DNA from: Alphaproteobacteria bacterium MarineAlpha11_Bin1
Lineage (GTDB): Bacteria; Pseudomonadota; Alphaproteobacteria; MPNO01; UBA830
Length of the DNA: 64,000 bases
Assembly: GCA_002937455.1 (NCBI GenBank)
Contig: PTJZ01000004.1
Location: 1 to 64,000, forward strand
Direction of reading: 5' to 3'
Shown here in pieces: positions 38,363 to 47,630 of the stretch; position 1 is the first letter of the stretch, and each line of letters starts with the position of its first letter. The translations under genes and the position numbers were made by a program. The notes below the pieces were generated by a model. That model ran no database searches, was not told the DNA's origin, and saw nothing but the letters and a program-made list of their open reading frames with translations.

Positions 38363-39000
38363 GTTTCAAGAATCCCGTGCTCACGTAGATATTCAAGCAG
38401 CGCCATCAGAGGTAGTCCAAGGATAGTATAATGAGCGCCACTTATATTGGAGAATAACTGCACGCCTAACCACTCGACCCGATATGCGCCAGGGCTGTGG
38501 AATGCGGTCGTGCCTGCAACATCGAGGTAAGCATTCAAGAAGTTATCAGTCGCGTCTGCACGAATCGTCAGTTCTGCTCGATCGACCGCCTGCCAGAGAC
38601 GTTGACCGTCACGAACCATCACCGCGTAAGATATCAGCTCATGTCGACGACCGCGCAGTAACCGTAGCTGGGCCAACGCATCTGCGCGGTTTAACGGTTT
38701 GTCGAAAGTGTCTTCCCCAATGACCAAGACCTGATCTGCACCAAGAACCATTTCACCCGGTATTTTTCGTGATACGTACTTCGCCTTCTGCTCTGCTAAT
38801 ACTTCCGCTAGCAGAAGCGGAGACACCCCCTCCTCTTTTAAGGACCGTTTTACTTCTGTTTCATCCACGCGGGATGGTTCCACTATATGCGGAACGCCGG
38901 CCTGCTCTAGAAGCTTGCGTCTGGTATGGCTTTCAGAGGCTAGCACGATTTTCGACGATGAGCGGCCAATTATTGGATGGGACACACTGATTTCAGTCAT
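38359..39000 (-). CDS. maf: Maf-family nucleoside triphosphate pyrophosphatase
   Basis: A 213-residue Maf protein that hydrolyses non-canonical NTPs. IVLASESHTRRKLLEQAG (in place of the more usual LAS-S-P-R), EVKRSLKEEG and GADQVLVIGEDTFDKPLNRADALAQL are present. SES instead of SxSPRR marks the YceF-like/alphaproteobacterial subgroup. Overlaps ppsR by 4 bases. Note that this can also be numbered as the first or second of two Maf proteins in the genome. Confidence 0.92.
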   Translation of the reverse strand: MTEISVSHPIIGRSSSKIVLASESHTRRKLLEQAGVPHIVEPSRVDETEVKRSLKEEGVSPLLLAEVLAEQKAKYVSRKIPGEMVLGADQVLVIGEDTFDKPLNRADALAQLRLLRGRRHELISYAVMVRDGQRLWQAVDRAELTIRADATDNFLNAYLDVAGTTAFHSPGAYRVEWLGVQLFSNISGAHYTILGLPLMALLEYLREHGILET

Positions 39001-39833
39001 TCTCGTTCCGAATCCCTATCTTCGTCGAGGTGTGTGTAGTGTTGGTATATTGCTGCGGCGGTTTCTTCAATCGAGCGGCGGGTCACATCAATTACAGGCC
39101 AGGAATTCCTAGAAAATAATTTTCTCGCCTCGGCTATTTCTGCTCTAACAGTCGCGATATCAACATAATCGGTTTCCGGTTCTTGGTTGAGCATCAACAA
39201 TCGATTACGCCTAATTTGGACAAGCCGCTCGGCGGAAGCGGTGAGCCCAACCACCAGCATTCCCTCGAGCTCTAAAACCGTTTTTGGTAAGGGTATATCC
39301 GGAACGAAAGGAACGTTGGCTGTTTTAAGCCCGTAATGGTTGGCTAGATATACCGAAGTGGGTGTTTTAGACGTGCGGGAAACACCAATCAAAACTAAAT
39401 CAGCTGCGGCGATATTCTGAGCGCCCTGTCCGTCATCATGCGCCATCACATAGTTTAGGGCCTCGATTCGGTCAAAATACTCAGCGTTCAGCGCATGCTG
39501 TCCACCCGGCCGATTAACTGTTTTACGATTTAGATAGTTACCTAGTGACTCGATAACTGGATCTAGGACGGATACGCATGGAACATTCATCCGGGCACAT
39601 TCCTCCACAAGAGGTTGACGGGTCCTAGCGCTTACAAGCGTAAATATGACCGGTCCGGGGTTTTCCCGGATGCCGTCGATCACCTGTTCCATTTGTGCTG
39701 ATGAGCGAACCATTGGCCAGATGTGTTCCTGCGGCTTTACGCCTTCGAACTGTGCGATACTTGCTTTTAGGACGCCAAGCGTGGTCTCTCCAGTTGAGTC
39801 GGAAATAAGGTGAATATGAAATTGCTCGCTCAA
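38997..39833 (-). CDS. ppsR: Pyruvate,water dikinase regulatory kinase/pyrophosphorylase
   Basis: A bifunctional DUF299 protein that inactivates PEP synthase or PPDK by ADP-dependent phosphorylation and reactivates it by phosphorolysis. 278 residues: FHIHLISDSTGETTLGV at the start, the P-loop-like GVSRTSKTPTSVYLANHYG and VPDIPLP. TTG start, first gene of the leftward operon, directly at the candidate origin. Confidence 0.95.
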   Translation of the reverse strand: MSEQFHIHLISDSTGETTLGVLKASIAQFEGVKPQEHIWPMVRSSAQMEQVIDGIRENPGPVIFTLVSARTRQPLVEECARMNVPCVSVLDPVIESLGNYLNRKTVNRPGGQHALNAEYFDRIEALNYVMAHDDGQGAQNIAAADLVLIGVSRTSKTPTSVYLANHYGLKTANVPFVPDIPLPKTVLELEGMLVVGLTASAERLVQIRRNRLLMLNQEPETDYVDIATVRAEIAEARKLFSRNSWPVIDVTRRSIEETAAAIYQHYTHLDEDRDSERE

Positions 39834-40239
39834 AATTTGATCCTAGGTGATTCGCAGCCAGCCCAATTAATTAGCGCATATTATGGGGATAAATAGGTGC
39901 AATCAGTATCAGATAAAAAACAGTGCCATTCGGTTCAGAATCTATCAGTTGGGTTACTAACCGGATTCGCTCTTAACCAATATCTTGTATAATTTCTATT
40001 GTGCACCTAATTCATCCTTTTCGCCGAAAGAACCAATCGCAGGTTCTACACGTATACGGGAGATTTATACATATTTACACTGAAACCATGCACAGTGTGA
40101 TTATCGTGTTTAAAACTCTGGGGATAGAGTTTTCTCCCCGGGATTCACAGCCCCAACTACAACAACTAATAATTAGTTTTTAAAAAATAATTGAATGGGA
40201 AGTACCGCTAACCGCACTTAATGGGATATTTAAACAGTT
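39834..40239. other. Candidate chromosomal replication origin (oriC)
   Basis: A 406-base AT-rich gap between the divergent ppsR and hemE genes, the position of the origin in Caulobacter (next to hemE). Degenerate DnaA boxes (consensus TTATNCACA): TTATACATA at 40065-40073 (+) and TGGGGATAA at 39884-39892 (reverse), each one mismatch; TGGGGATAG at 40119-40127, TGTGATTAT near 40097 and GGATTCACA near 40141, two mismatches each. A perfect hairpin AAAACTCT (40112-40119)/AGAGTTTT (40126-40133) and an AT-rich stretch (40165-40195) that could unwind are present. Half sites TTAA resemble CtrA motifs but no full CtrA site was seen. No dnaA gene in this window. Confidence 0.5.
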
Positions 40240-41271
40240 GTGACTGATACCTTCAAACCTCTCATCGAGACACTAAAGGGGAAACGCATTGATCCTCCGC
40301 CAATTTGGCTTATGCGGCAAGCGGGTCGATATTTACCAGAGTATCGGGCTATTCGCGAAGAGGCAGGCGGATTTTTAGACCTTTGTTATAGTCCGGAGAA
40401 AGCTGCGGAAGTAACCCTTCAGCCTCTCAGGCGGTTCGGTTTCGATGCTGCGATACTGTTTTCTGATATTTTGGTTATTCCCCACGCATTAGGACAAGAT
40501 GTATCGTTTGACGCCGGCCACGGGCCACGCCTCGATCCTATCCGATCCGTTTCTGAGCTTAGACACCTTTCTAAGGATAAGCTCCATGAGAGCTTACAGC
40601 CAATCTACGAAACCGTAGGTATCGTCTCTGAGGATCTTCCAAACGGCGCTGCTTTGATCGGGTTTTCTGGAGCACCCTGGACAGTTGCCACATATATGAT
40701 TGAGGGCAAGAGCAGCCGAGATTTTAAAATTTCAAAACGCTGGGCCTTGGGAGACCCGAACAGTTTTCAGATATTAATCGACTTATTGATTGAATCGACA
40801 GCTGAGTATTTGGTGCGCCAAGTCGAAGCAGGCGCTGAAGTTCTCCAGATTTTTGATACATGGGCTGGCGTATTACCAAAATTTGCCTATGACCGTTTCT
40901 GCTTTAAACCAATTTGCGAAATAGTTCGACGGGTGAAGAGAATTCATCCGAGGGTACCTTTTATAGCATTCCCCCGCGGGGCAGCACTTTATCTTCCCGA
41001 TCTTGCTCAAAACCCTGAAATAGACTGTGTCGGTATAGACTACTCAACTGATCCGGAATGGGCTGCGAATAACATTCAGCCCTTTGCGACGGTTCAAGGA
41101 AATATAGATCCTATTTCGTTACTCGCTGGCGGCCATGAATTGGAACGTGGTGTGCACAGCGTGATAAAAGCTCTGTCAGGCGGCCCACATATTTTAAATT
41201 TGGGGCATGGGATCGTTCCGGAAACACCGACAGCAAACGTTGAGAAATTAGTAAAGGTGGTTCGGGGATGA
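40240..41271 (+). CDS. hemE: Uroporphyrinogen decarboxylase
   Basis: Decarboxylates uroporphyrinogen III to coproporphyrinogen III. 343 residues: PIWLMRQAGRYLPEYRAIR at the start, FDAAILFSDILVIPHALG, GFSGAPWTVATYMIEG and NLGHGIVPETP. GTG start. Its stop overlaps the hemH start as ATGA. Borders the candidate origin. Confidence 0.97.
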   Translation: MTDTFKPLIETLKGKRIDPPPIWLMRQAGRYLPEYRAIREEAGGFLDLCYSPEKAAEVTLQPLRRFGFDAAILFSDILVIPHALGQDVSFDAGHGPRLDPIRSVSELRHLSKDKLHESLQPIYETVGIVSEDLPNGAALIGFSGAPWTVATYMIEGKSSRDFKISKRWALGDPNSFQILIDLLIESTAEYLVRQVEAGAEVLQIFDTWAGVLPKFAYDRFCFKPICEIVRRVKRIHPRVPFIAFPRGAALYLPDLAQNPEIDCVGIDYSTDPEWAANNIQPFATVQGNIDPISLLAGGHELERGVHSVIKALSGGPHILNLGHGIVPETPTANVEKLVKVVRG

Positions 41272-42290
41272 CCCGAATAGCCGTAGTCCTGTTTAATTTG
41301 GGTGGACCCGACAGCCCGGATTCTGTACAGCCCTTTCTGAAGAATTTGTTCTCCGACCCAATGATCCTGAGAGTCCCGGGCCCATTAAGGTGGTTCTTGT
41401 CACGTCTGATAGCTTGGCGCAGGGCCCCAGTTGCTAGAGAGATCTATGCAGAAATCGGTGGGCGCTCGCCGATCTTGCCGGAGACAGAAAAACAGGCTGC
41501 GGCATTGCAATCTGCGCTTGGAGAAGGATACCGAGTTTTTATAGCAATGCGCTATTGGCACCCGTTTGCTGCATCTGTCGCGCGGGATGTACTCAAATGG
41601 TCTCCCGGCCGTATCGTCCTGTGTCCTTTATATCCCCAGTTTTCAACTACTACCACGGAGAGCTTTACTCGGGTTTGGAGCACCGCTGCTGAAGATATCG
41701 GGCTGACGGCACCCACATCGACAATTTGTTGTTGGCCTGATGTTTCTGGATTTGTTGAAACAATCGCTCGAATGACTGACGCTGCGATTGATAGTCTATT
41801 CGATAACACTAACTTTAGAGTATTGTTTTCCGCTCACGGTTTGCCAAAGAAAATCGTTGATGGTGGGGATCCATACCCAAAACAAGTTGAACGCACAGCG
41901 TCAGCGATTCTCGACCAGATGAAGCACAAGGGAATAGATAACTTGGTTTGCTATCAAAGTCGCGTTGGTCCCTTGGAATGGCTTAAACCGTATACGGAGG
42001 ATGAAATAAAAAAGGCCGGCGCAGAGGGTCGGTCATTGATTATCGTTCCAGTGGCATTCGTTAGTGAGCACTCCGAAACGCTTGTTGAGCTAGATATAGA
42101 ATACGCCGAGCTCGCCGCTCGGGCCGGCGTACAGGAATATATTCGAGTGCCAACAGTCGGTGCTGAAAATGACTTTATTCAATCGATTGCGAGTTTAGTA
42201 AGGACAGCACCCGAAATAGGCACGGCGTCTGGCAGTGAGGGGTGTCCTGCCGACTCAAAAGACTGCCCTTTGCAGCAGAGATCCACCTGA
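41268..42290 (+). CDS. hemH: Ferrochelatase
   Basis: Inserts iron into protoporphyrin IX. 340 residues: VLFNLGGPDSPDSVQPFLKNLFSDP at the start, CPLYPQFSTTTTESF, FSAHGLPKKIVDGGDPY with catalytic His, VCYQSRVGPLEWLKPYTED and FVSEHSETLVELDIEY. Cys326 and Cys333 near the C-terminus, plus a Cys-Cys pair about residue 148, fit the [2Fe-2S] ferrochelatases described from Caulobacter. Coupled to hemE. Confidence 0.97.
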   Translation: MTRIAVVLFNLGGPDSPDSVQPFLKNLFSDPMILRVPGPLRWFLSRLIAWRRAPVAREIYAEIGGRSPILPETEKQAAALQSALGEGYRVFIAMRYWHPFAASVARDVLKWSPGRIVLCPLYPQFSTTTTESFTRVWSTAAEDIGLTAPTSTICCWPDVSGFVETIARMTDAAIDSLFDNTNFRVLFSAHGLPKKIVDGGDPYPKQVERTASAILDQMKHKGIDNLVCYQSRVGPLEWLKPYTEDEIKKAGAEGRSLIIVPVAFVSEHSETLVELDIEYAELAARAGVQEYIRVPTVGAENDFIQSIASLVRTAPEIGTASGSEGCPADSKDCPLQQRST

Positions 42291-42291
42291 C

Positions 42292-42729
42292 ATGGGTGAT
42301 TATTATCTTTGGTTCAAGTCACTTCATATACTCTGCGTTATCGCTTGGATGGCCGGGCTCTTATATTTGCCGCGGCTTTTTGTGTACCACGCAGAAGCAA
42401 AAATCGGCTCTGTACAAAGTGAAACTTTTAAGGTGATGGAACGGCGGTTACTCCGTGCGATCACTACCCCAGCAATGATAGGGTCTTTGGTATTTGGTGG
42501 GTTGATGGTGTCAACGCCTGGGATAATCGACTGGTCGATGGGGTGGATTTGGGTAAAACTTACAATGGTTGTAATGATGGTGGCTCTTCATGGCTTATTT
42601 TCTCTTTGGCGACAAGACTTCGAAGCTGATCGGAACACACGGCCGCCAAGATTCTACCGTATCTGGAATGAGGCACCGACTATTCCATTAATCGTTATAA
42701 TTGTTATGACGGTGATTAAACCGTTCTGA
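42292..42729 (+). CDS. hemJ: Protoporphyrinogen oxidase HemJ
   Basis: A 145-residue membrane protein with four helices that oxidises protoporphyrinogen IX, linked to respiration. Starts GDYYLWFKSLHILCVIAWMAGLLYLPRLFVYHAE with the conserved His and Arg of HemJ; further helices near 60-80, 85-105 and 125-145. ATG 42292 lies one base after the hemH stop; a longer frame into hemH does not fit. hemE-hemH-hemJ-rho is a classic alphaproteobacterial order. Confidence 0.94.
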   Translation: MGDYYLWFKSLHILCVIAWMAGLLYLPRLFVYHAEAKIGSVQSETFKVMERRLLRAITTPAMIGSLVFGGLMVSTPGIIDWSMGWIWVKLTMVVMMVALHGLFSLWRQDFEADRNTRPPRFYRIWNEAPTIPLIVIIVMTVIKPF

Positions 42730-42752
42730 ATCTTTCGGCATGGAATCAACAT

Positions 42753-42781
42753 TTGACTTAGACCTGTCTATTTATTAATAA
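42753..42781 (+). promoter_or_regulatory. Candidate rho promoter
   Basis: TTGACT (42753-42758), 17 bases, TAATAA (42776-42781) in an AT-rich stretch, 170 bases upstream of rho, just after hemJ. The long leader that results holds a hairpin (42864-42886). Confidence 0.35.
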
Positions 42782-42863
42782 TCACACCTTCTTTCGACGC
42801 GGCCGTGAGCCGTTCGCCCGAGTTAAATTCCAAAAACGTTTAAAATATTGCAACCTAAAAATA

Positions 42864-42886
42864 AGGTGTCTGTTGTTCGGACGCCT
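42864..42886 (+). terminator. Terminator-like hairpin in the rho leader
   Basis: AGGTGTCTG, loop TTGTT, CGGACGCCT: a 9-bp stem with two G-U pairs, then TTCC. Located 66 bases before the rho ATG. In E. coli rho is autoregulated by termination in its leader; this hairpin could take part in a similar control, but it lacks a long T run. Confidence 0.35.
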
Positions 42887-42951
42887 TTCCGCTTCCGAAA
42901 ATACCTCCCGGCACCTTGTGCCCTTAATCTTTTATCCTTGGTCCCAAAATT

Positions 42952-44208
42952 ATGAATCTCAAGGAACTGAAACAAAAAACACCCGCCGATTTGTTGTCCT
43001 ATGCGGAAGAGCTAGAGATTGAGAATGCCTCAACTCTTCGCAAACAAGACATTATGTTCGCGATTTTAAAACAGTTGGCTGAGAATGATGTTCCTATCTT
43101 CGGCGATGGAGTGATTGAAATCCTGCAAGACGGATTCGGTTTTCTGCGGTCGCCTGAGGCAAACTATCTTCCCGGGCCCGACGATATATATGTCTCCCCA
43201 ACCCAAATTCGAAGGTTTGCATTACGTACCGGTGACACCGTTGAAGGTGAAATTCGCGCCCCCAAAGATGGTGAACGGTATTTTGCGTTGCTTAAGGTCG
43301 GACAGATTAATTTTGACGATCCAGATAATGTTCGACACCGGATTAACTTCGATAACCTAACGCCGCTCTATCCAGACGAAAAACTTATGCTGGGCGGGGA
43401 CGACCCCACGGTAAAAGATATGACGCCCCGAATCGTTGACCTGATCACCCCTCTGGGAAAGGGACAGCGAGGACTCATAGTTGCGCCGCCGCGAACCGGC
43501 AAGACTATGATGCTCCAATCAATAGCTGCCGCGATCACGGCTAATCATCCAGAAGTTTACTTGCTTGTGCTGTTGATTGACGAACGTCCAGAAGAGGTCA
43601 CCGACATGCAACGTTCTGTGAACGGTGAAGTTATTTCATCGACATTCGATGAGCCAGCGTCGCGACATGTCACAGTGTCAGAAATGGTAATCGAAAAAGC
43701 CAAGCGGCTGGTAGAGCATAAACATGATGTTGTAATCCTGTTGGACTCCATTACACGGCTGGCACGTGCTTATAACACCGTGGTTCCTTCGTCAGGCAAA
43801 GTTTTGACTGGTGGCGTTGATGCCAATGCGTTGCAGCGGCCCAAGCGCTTCTTTGGCGCTGCTCGCAACATCGAAGAAGGCGGTTCGATGACCATCATCG
43901 GCACTGCCCTCATAGATACAGGCTCGCGCATGGACGAGGTAATTTTTGAGGAATTCAAGGGAACTGGGAATTCCGAAATCATCCTCGATCGGAAACTCGC
44001 CGACAAACGCACCTTTCCGGCGATGGACATCACCAAGTCCGGCACCCGAAAGGAGGAGTTGCTGGTAGATAAAGGCGTGCTGGCAAAAATGTGGGTTCTA
44101 CGCCGCATTCTCACCCCGATGGGGGTGGTAGATGCAATGGAGTTTTTGCTCGACAAGCTTAAGGGTACGAAGTCGAATGATGAATTCTTTGATTCTATGA
44201 ACCAGTAA
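42952..44208 (+). CDS. rho: Transcription termination factor Rho
   Basis: Hexameric RNA helicase. 418 residues: N-terminal helix domain [15 protein letters not shown], cold-shock RNA-binding domain with [22 protein letters not shown], Walker [11 protein letters not shown] (about 178-187), Q-loop and R-loop region [28 protein letters not shown]. No large insertion. Ends with the usual EFFDSMNQ. Confidence 0.98.
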   Translation: MNLKELKQKTPADLLSYAEELEIENASTLRKQDIMFAILKQLAENDVPIFGDGVIEILQDGFGFLRSPEANYLPGPDDIYVSPTQIRRFALRTGDTVEGEIRAPKDGERYFALLKVGQINFDDPDNVRHRINFDNLTPLYPDEKLMLGGDDPTVKDMTPRIVDLITPLGKGQRGLIVAPPRTGKTMMLQSIAAAITANHPEVYLLVLLIDERPEEVTDMQRSVNGEVISSTFDEPASRHVTVSEMVIEKAKRLVEHKHDVVILLDSITRLARAYNTVVPSSGKVLTGGVDANALQRPKRFFGAARNIEEGGSMTIIGTALIDTGSRMDEVIFEEFKGTGNSEIILDRKLADKRTFPAMDITKSGTRKEELLVDKGVLAKMWVLRRILTPMGVVDAMEFLLDKLKGTKSNDEFFDSMNQ

Positions 44209-44274
44209 ACGACTTGCGCGGGAAGCAACAAAGCTGAAGCAGACGCCCCCGGCGGATACGGTCAATACCAGCGC

Positions 44275-45249
44275 CTAAGGTTCCAGAATGATAGAGCCAG
44301 TCGTCTTTCGGGCTGCGAGATCGCGATGTGCCCGAGCAGCCTCGCGCAGAGAGTATTTGTGATTAACCTCAATTTTCACCGCTCCAGACCTGATCACCTT
44401 GATCACGTCCCCCGCCATTTTTCGCATCCGGTCTGGGGAGTCTGCAAAATGAAATAACGTCGGGCGCGTCATCACTAGAGAACCTTTGGACGAGAGCAAG
44501 AGCGGATCGATTGGGGGAATTGGCCCTGAAGCGTTTCCGAAAGTTACAAACAAACCCCTATGTTGCAGGCAGTCGAGCGACGCTGGCCAAGTGGCTTTTC
44601 CGATAGAGTCATATACAACTGGCAGCATTTCACCCTTTGTGATTTTGCGCACCCGGTCAACGAAGTTTTCCCGACTGTAGATTATAGGGTAGTCGCAACC
44701 ATGCGCTTTGGCCAACCTGGCTTTGCCAGGCGAACCAACGGTCCCTATGACTGTCGCCCCGAGGTGGCTTGCCCATTGGCATAAAATTGTGCCGACGCCG
44801 CCAGCTGCGGCATGTATCAGGATCGTGTCGCCTTTGCTTACTTTGTAGACTTGTCGGATTAGAAATTGCACCGTCATACCTTGCAACATCATGGATGCAG
44901 CGACGTCGGTGGGAATTTCCTTGGGTACTTTCACAAGCTTTCCGGCCTCAACGTTTCGGACCTCCGCGTAGCACCCCGAACCGGCTGTACCGGTCGCAAC
45001 CCGGTCGCCAATCTTAAAGCCTGAAACGCCAGCGCCGACGGCCTCAATTTCCCCGCAAATTTCGCCGCCGGGGGTAAATGGTAACGCCATCGGATAAAGA
45101 CCCGATCTCTGGTAGATATCTATGAAGTTTACCCCGATCGCCTTCGCTCGGATGGTCACTTCCCCTTTGGCGGGCCGCCCAACCTCAATATCCCGCCACT
45201 TCATGACCGATGGTGAACCGGTTTCTTCAACGACGATAGCTTTGGGCAT
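44275..45249 (-). CDS. Quinone oxidoreductase, zinc-free alcohol-dehydrogenase family
   Basis: 324 residues, MDR superfamily QOR type: GVNFIDIYQRSGLYP, LPFTPGGEICGEIEAVG and the NADPH-binding AAAGGVGTILCQWA. No structural-zinc Cys cluster. Reduces quinones, probably by one electron, with NADPH. Start ATG has AGAAGGAA upstream. Convergent with rho. Confidence 0.9.
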   Translation of the reverse strand: MPKAIVVEETGSPSVMKWRDIEVGRPAKGEVTIRAKAIGVNFIDIYQRSGLYPMALPFTPGGEICGEIEAVGAGVSGFKIGDRVATGTAGSGCYAEVRNVEAGKLVKVPKEIPTDVAASMMLQGMTVQFLIRQVYKVSKGDTILIHAAAGGVGTILCQWASHLGATVIGTVGSPGKARLAKAHGCDYPIIYSRENFVDRVRKITKGEMLPVVYDSIGKATWPASLDCLQHRGLFVTFGNASGPIPPIDPLLLSSKGSLVMTRPTLFHFADSPDRMRKMAGDVIKVIRSGAVKIEVNHKYSLREAARAHRDLAARKTTGSIILEP

Positions 45250-45377
45250 CTGCGTTTCCTTCTCTCAAATTGCTAATAGGGATTGATTAGATGTAATCCC
45301 CGCAGCGGGTATCTATGGCGAGGGTTTTGCACCAATGTTTTTAAAAAATCCTTAGACGTTCCGGGTCAGGTCATTTT

Positions 45378-46082
45378 CTATCCGAGAATTGACTCGAAAA
45401 GTTTTGATGTCCGGTCGTTGGCTAGCATAGCCGCGCCCTCATCGTAATTATCGCCGCCAACCCGGGAAAATGCATGATCCACGTCAGGATAAGAATAGAT
45501 GGTGATATTCGGGTTTGGCGCCAGCTTTTCCTTGATCTTCGCTTGCGCGTCCGGCGGGCAGAAGCCGTCATTCTCCGCAACATGAAGTATAAGGGGATTT
45601 TTAATGCCCTCTGAAAGATCAAGCGAATCTTCAATCTGGACTGGGTAATATCCAGAACATGCATCTGCGTCTGTGAAACAGGCTGTGGCATATGCGAGGC
45701 TGCCGCCTAGGCAATAGCCCACGGCCCCAACTTTTCCATTACAGGCCTCCATGTTGCGGACATGGGAAATAGTCGCGCCTATGTCGCCAACACCTTTTTC
45801 GAAGTTGGGTAGGAATGCATTCATCAGTTCAAAAGCTTTATCCCATTCGGCCTGACTTTTATCGGTCAGCTGCACGCCGGGCTCAATGCGCCAAAAAATA
45901 TCTGGGGCTATTGCGATGTAACCGTTGCTGGCAAATCCGTCGCAAAGATCACGAATGACTTGATTAACACCGAAAATTTCTTGAATAACGACTATACCCG
46001 GCCCGCTGCCTGTGGGAGGCATCGCGCAATAAGCAGAAAAATCGCCGCTACCGTCCGCGGAATCAATGGAAATATTGGACAT
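45378..46082 (-). CDS. Dienelactone hydrolase family protein
   Basis: 234 residues, alpha/beta hydrolase with Cys nucleophile: VVIQEIFGVNQVIRDLCD, GYCLGGSLA (Cys124), HVAENDGFCPP (Asp172) and PDVDHAFSR (His203). Members hydrolyse dienelactone in chloroaromatic degradation, but stand-alone copies without a degradation operon have unknown substrates. Directly upstream of the QOR gene on the same strand, 128 bases apart. Confidence 0.9.
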   Translation of the reverse strand: MSNISIDSADGSGDFSAYCAMPPTGSGPGIVVIQEIFGVNQVIRDLCDGFASNGYIAIAPDIFWRIEPGVQLTDKSQAEWDKAFELMNAFLPNFEKGVGDIGATISHVRNMEACNGKVGAVGYCLGGSLAYATACFTDADACSGYYPVQIEDSLDLSEGIKNPLILHVAENDGFCPPDAQAKIKEKLAPNPNITIYSYPDVDHAFSRVGGDNYDEGAAMLANDRTSKLFESILG

Positions 46083-46206
46083 TAACCGGTACCCCCGATC
46101 TAATAAATAATGACATATGGTTATGTATGGATGTAACCGCTTCTTATTATTACCATATTAGCGGCGGCGTGTAGAAAAGTCACCGATGGAAATGTAACTG
46201 ATACGT

Positions 46207-46665
46207 TTAAGGAAAATGTGTTTGACCTCTTTCAAAGTTAAGCAGCCTAATTTTAGTCGTTAAACCGCCCCTTCCGGAGTAGCCACCACTACCATTCGCG
46301 CCAATTACCCGGTGGCAAGGTATAATAATCGGGATTGGATTCGCGCTACAGGCCCTGCCGACAGCGCGTGGCGAAGTATTTGCGCGCGTTGCTAAATTTC
46401 CATATGTCCTAGTCTGTCCATGGGGTATATTGGACATCTCTGCCCAGATCGTTTTTTGAAATGGCGATCCTTGTGGCGAGAGCGGCAGGTCAAATTCTGT
46501 GAGACGTTCGGCGAAATAGGCCTCGATCTGCTCCCGCGCCTCCTTCAGAAGTTTGGATTCACTGGTTCTCTGATCAATATGACTCCATCCGACATGGATA
46601 ATATTTCCGTGGTTTTCTTCAATCGACACTGGCCCGATAAACGTTTCTAGCGATATACACGGCAT
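46207..46665 (-). CDS. ogt: Methylated-DNA-protein-cysteine methyltransferase
   Basis: Transfers alkyl groups from O6-alkylguanine to itself. 152 residues from the chosen ATG: SPFQKTIWAEMSNIPHGQTRTYGNLA, RAVGRACSANPIPIIIPCHRV with acceptor Cys117, and GYSGRGGLTTKIRLL. The frame is open to 46779 but the extra residues are not family-like; the true start is uncertain, no clear ribosome site. Could be Ogt or an AdaB-type protein. Confidence 0.9.
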   Translation of the reverse strand: MPCISLETFIGPVSIEENHGNIIHVGWSHIDQRTSESKLLKEAREQIEAYFAERLTEFDLPLSPQGSPFQKTIWAEMSNIPHGQTRTYGNLATRANTSPRAVGRACSANPIPIIIPCHRVIGANGSGGYSGRGGLTTKIRLLNFERGQTHFP

Positions 46666-46937
46666 TTGGCTAAATTGCGTACTCAGCCATATGAGGTCAA
46701 GGCACCATGCCTGAAATTTTCGATGACGAAACACTACCTGTTGTACGTCAGCGTATCCCGCCCCCCTTTGCTGCTCCATAAAACAGTGTGGCGAGCAGCA
46801 AAAATAAAGAGTAGAGGCGGCAAAGATTACTTAACTAGGTTCGATTTAGTATTGATTTTCAGTAATTCCGATATCAACACATTATATAAGTTGTTTCCGC
46901 CATTGAACGCTGCGGCTAGTCGATTAGGGTGTTGTTA

Positions 46938-47591
46938 ATGGAACATGAATATATCGATATTTACTGCGAGCGTACTGGCCCAGAGTACTGGTCTGAGCCG
47001 CTAAATGCGGTCACCAACTTCTCTTTTATTTTAAGTGCGGTGTTGATAGCGAACCTAATCCGGAAACAGGGCCCCTCGGGGTATCGCGATATCGTTTCTT
47101 GGGTCTTCTGTGTGCTGATTCTCACAATTGGGGTCGGCAGTTGGCTATTTCATACTCATGCGACGCGCTGGGCGCTTCTGTCGGACGTCATCCCGATAGC
47201 AACATTTATTCTGATCTATACATGGTATGCGCTTAGGCGATTTGTAGAGGCTCCCGCGGTAATCTGTGGTATCGGTGTCGCGGTGGTTCTCGGTGTTGCA
47301 ATGTTGGTACCTCCTTTGACTGGCTTCCGCGGCGGCTCATATGTAGCAGCTCTGTTGGCAATGATTTTAATCGGGGGTTATCTGCGCTTTGCGAGGGGTC
47401 ATATAGCCGGATCGGCGCTGTTACTGGCGGCGACGGTGTTCTTCGTTTCGCTCACGTTAAGGACAATCGATTTGCCGATATGCGGTCAGTTTTCCTTTGG
47501 CACCCACTTCGCTTGGCACGTTCTGAACGCCGTTGTTCTATTCGTCGTTGCGCGCGCAATGGTGTTGTATGGCAGGAGTGTTTTACCCTGA
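46938..47591 (+). CDS. Ceramidase-like (CREST superfamily) membrane protein
   Basis: A 217-residue protein with seven hydrophobic helices. It starts EHEYIDIYCERTGPEYWSEPLNAVTNFSF and has the Ser/His/Asp layout of CREST hydrolases: GVGSWLFHTHAT, LLSDVIPIATF and THFAWHVLNAVVLF (His residues as metal ligands). Eukaryotic relatives are alkaline ceramidases; the bacterial substrate is unknown. A GTG nine bases earlier is in frame. Single gene. Confidence 0.8.
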   Translation: MEHEYIDIYCERTGPEYWSEPLNAVTNFSFILSAVLIANLIRKQGPSGYRDIVSWVFCVLILTIGVGSWLFHTHATRWALLSDVIPIATFILIYTWYALRRFVEAPAVICGIGVAVVLGVAMLVPPLTGFRGGSYVAALLAMILIGGYLRFARGHIAGSALLLAATVFFVSLTLRTIDLPICGQFSFGTHFAWHVLNAVVLFVVARAMVLYGRSVLP

Positions 47592-47630
47592 CACTCCGAG
47601 CTACCGGAATAAGAACGCCAACTGATTTAC

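Noticed and set aside
40215..40235. TTAA, 8 bases, TTAA near hemE as a CtrA site
   Set aside because: CtrA sites need a 7-base spacer; here it is 8.
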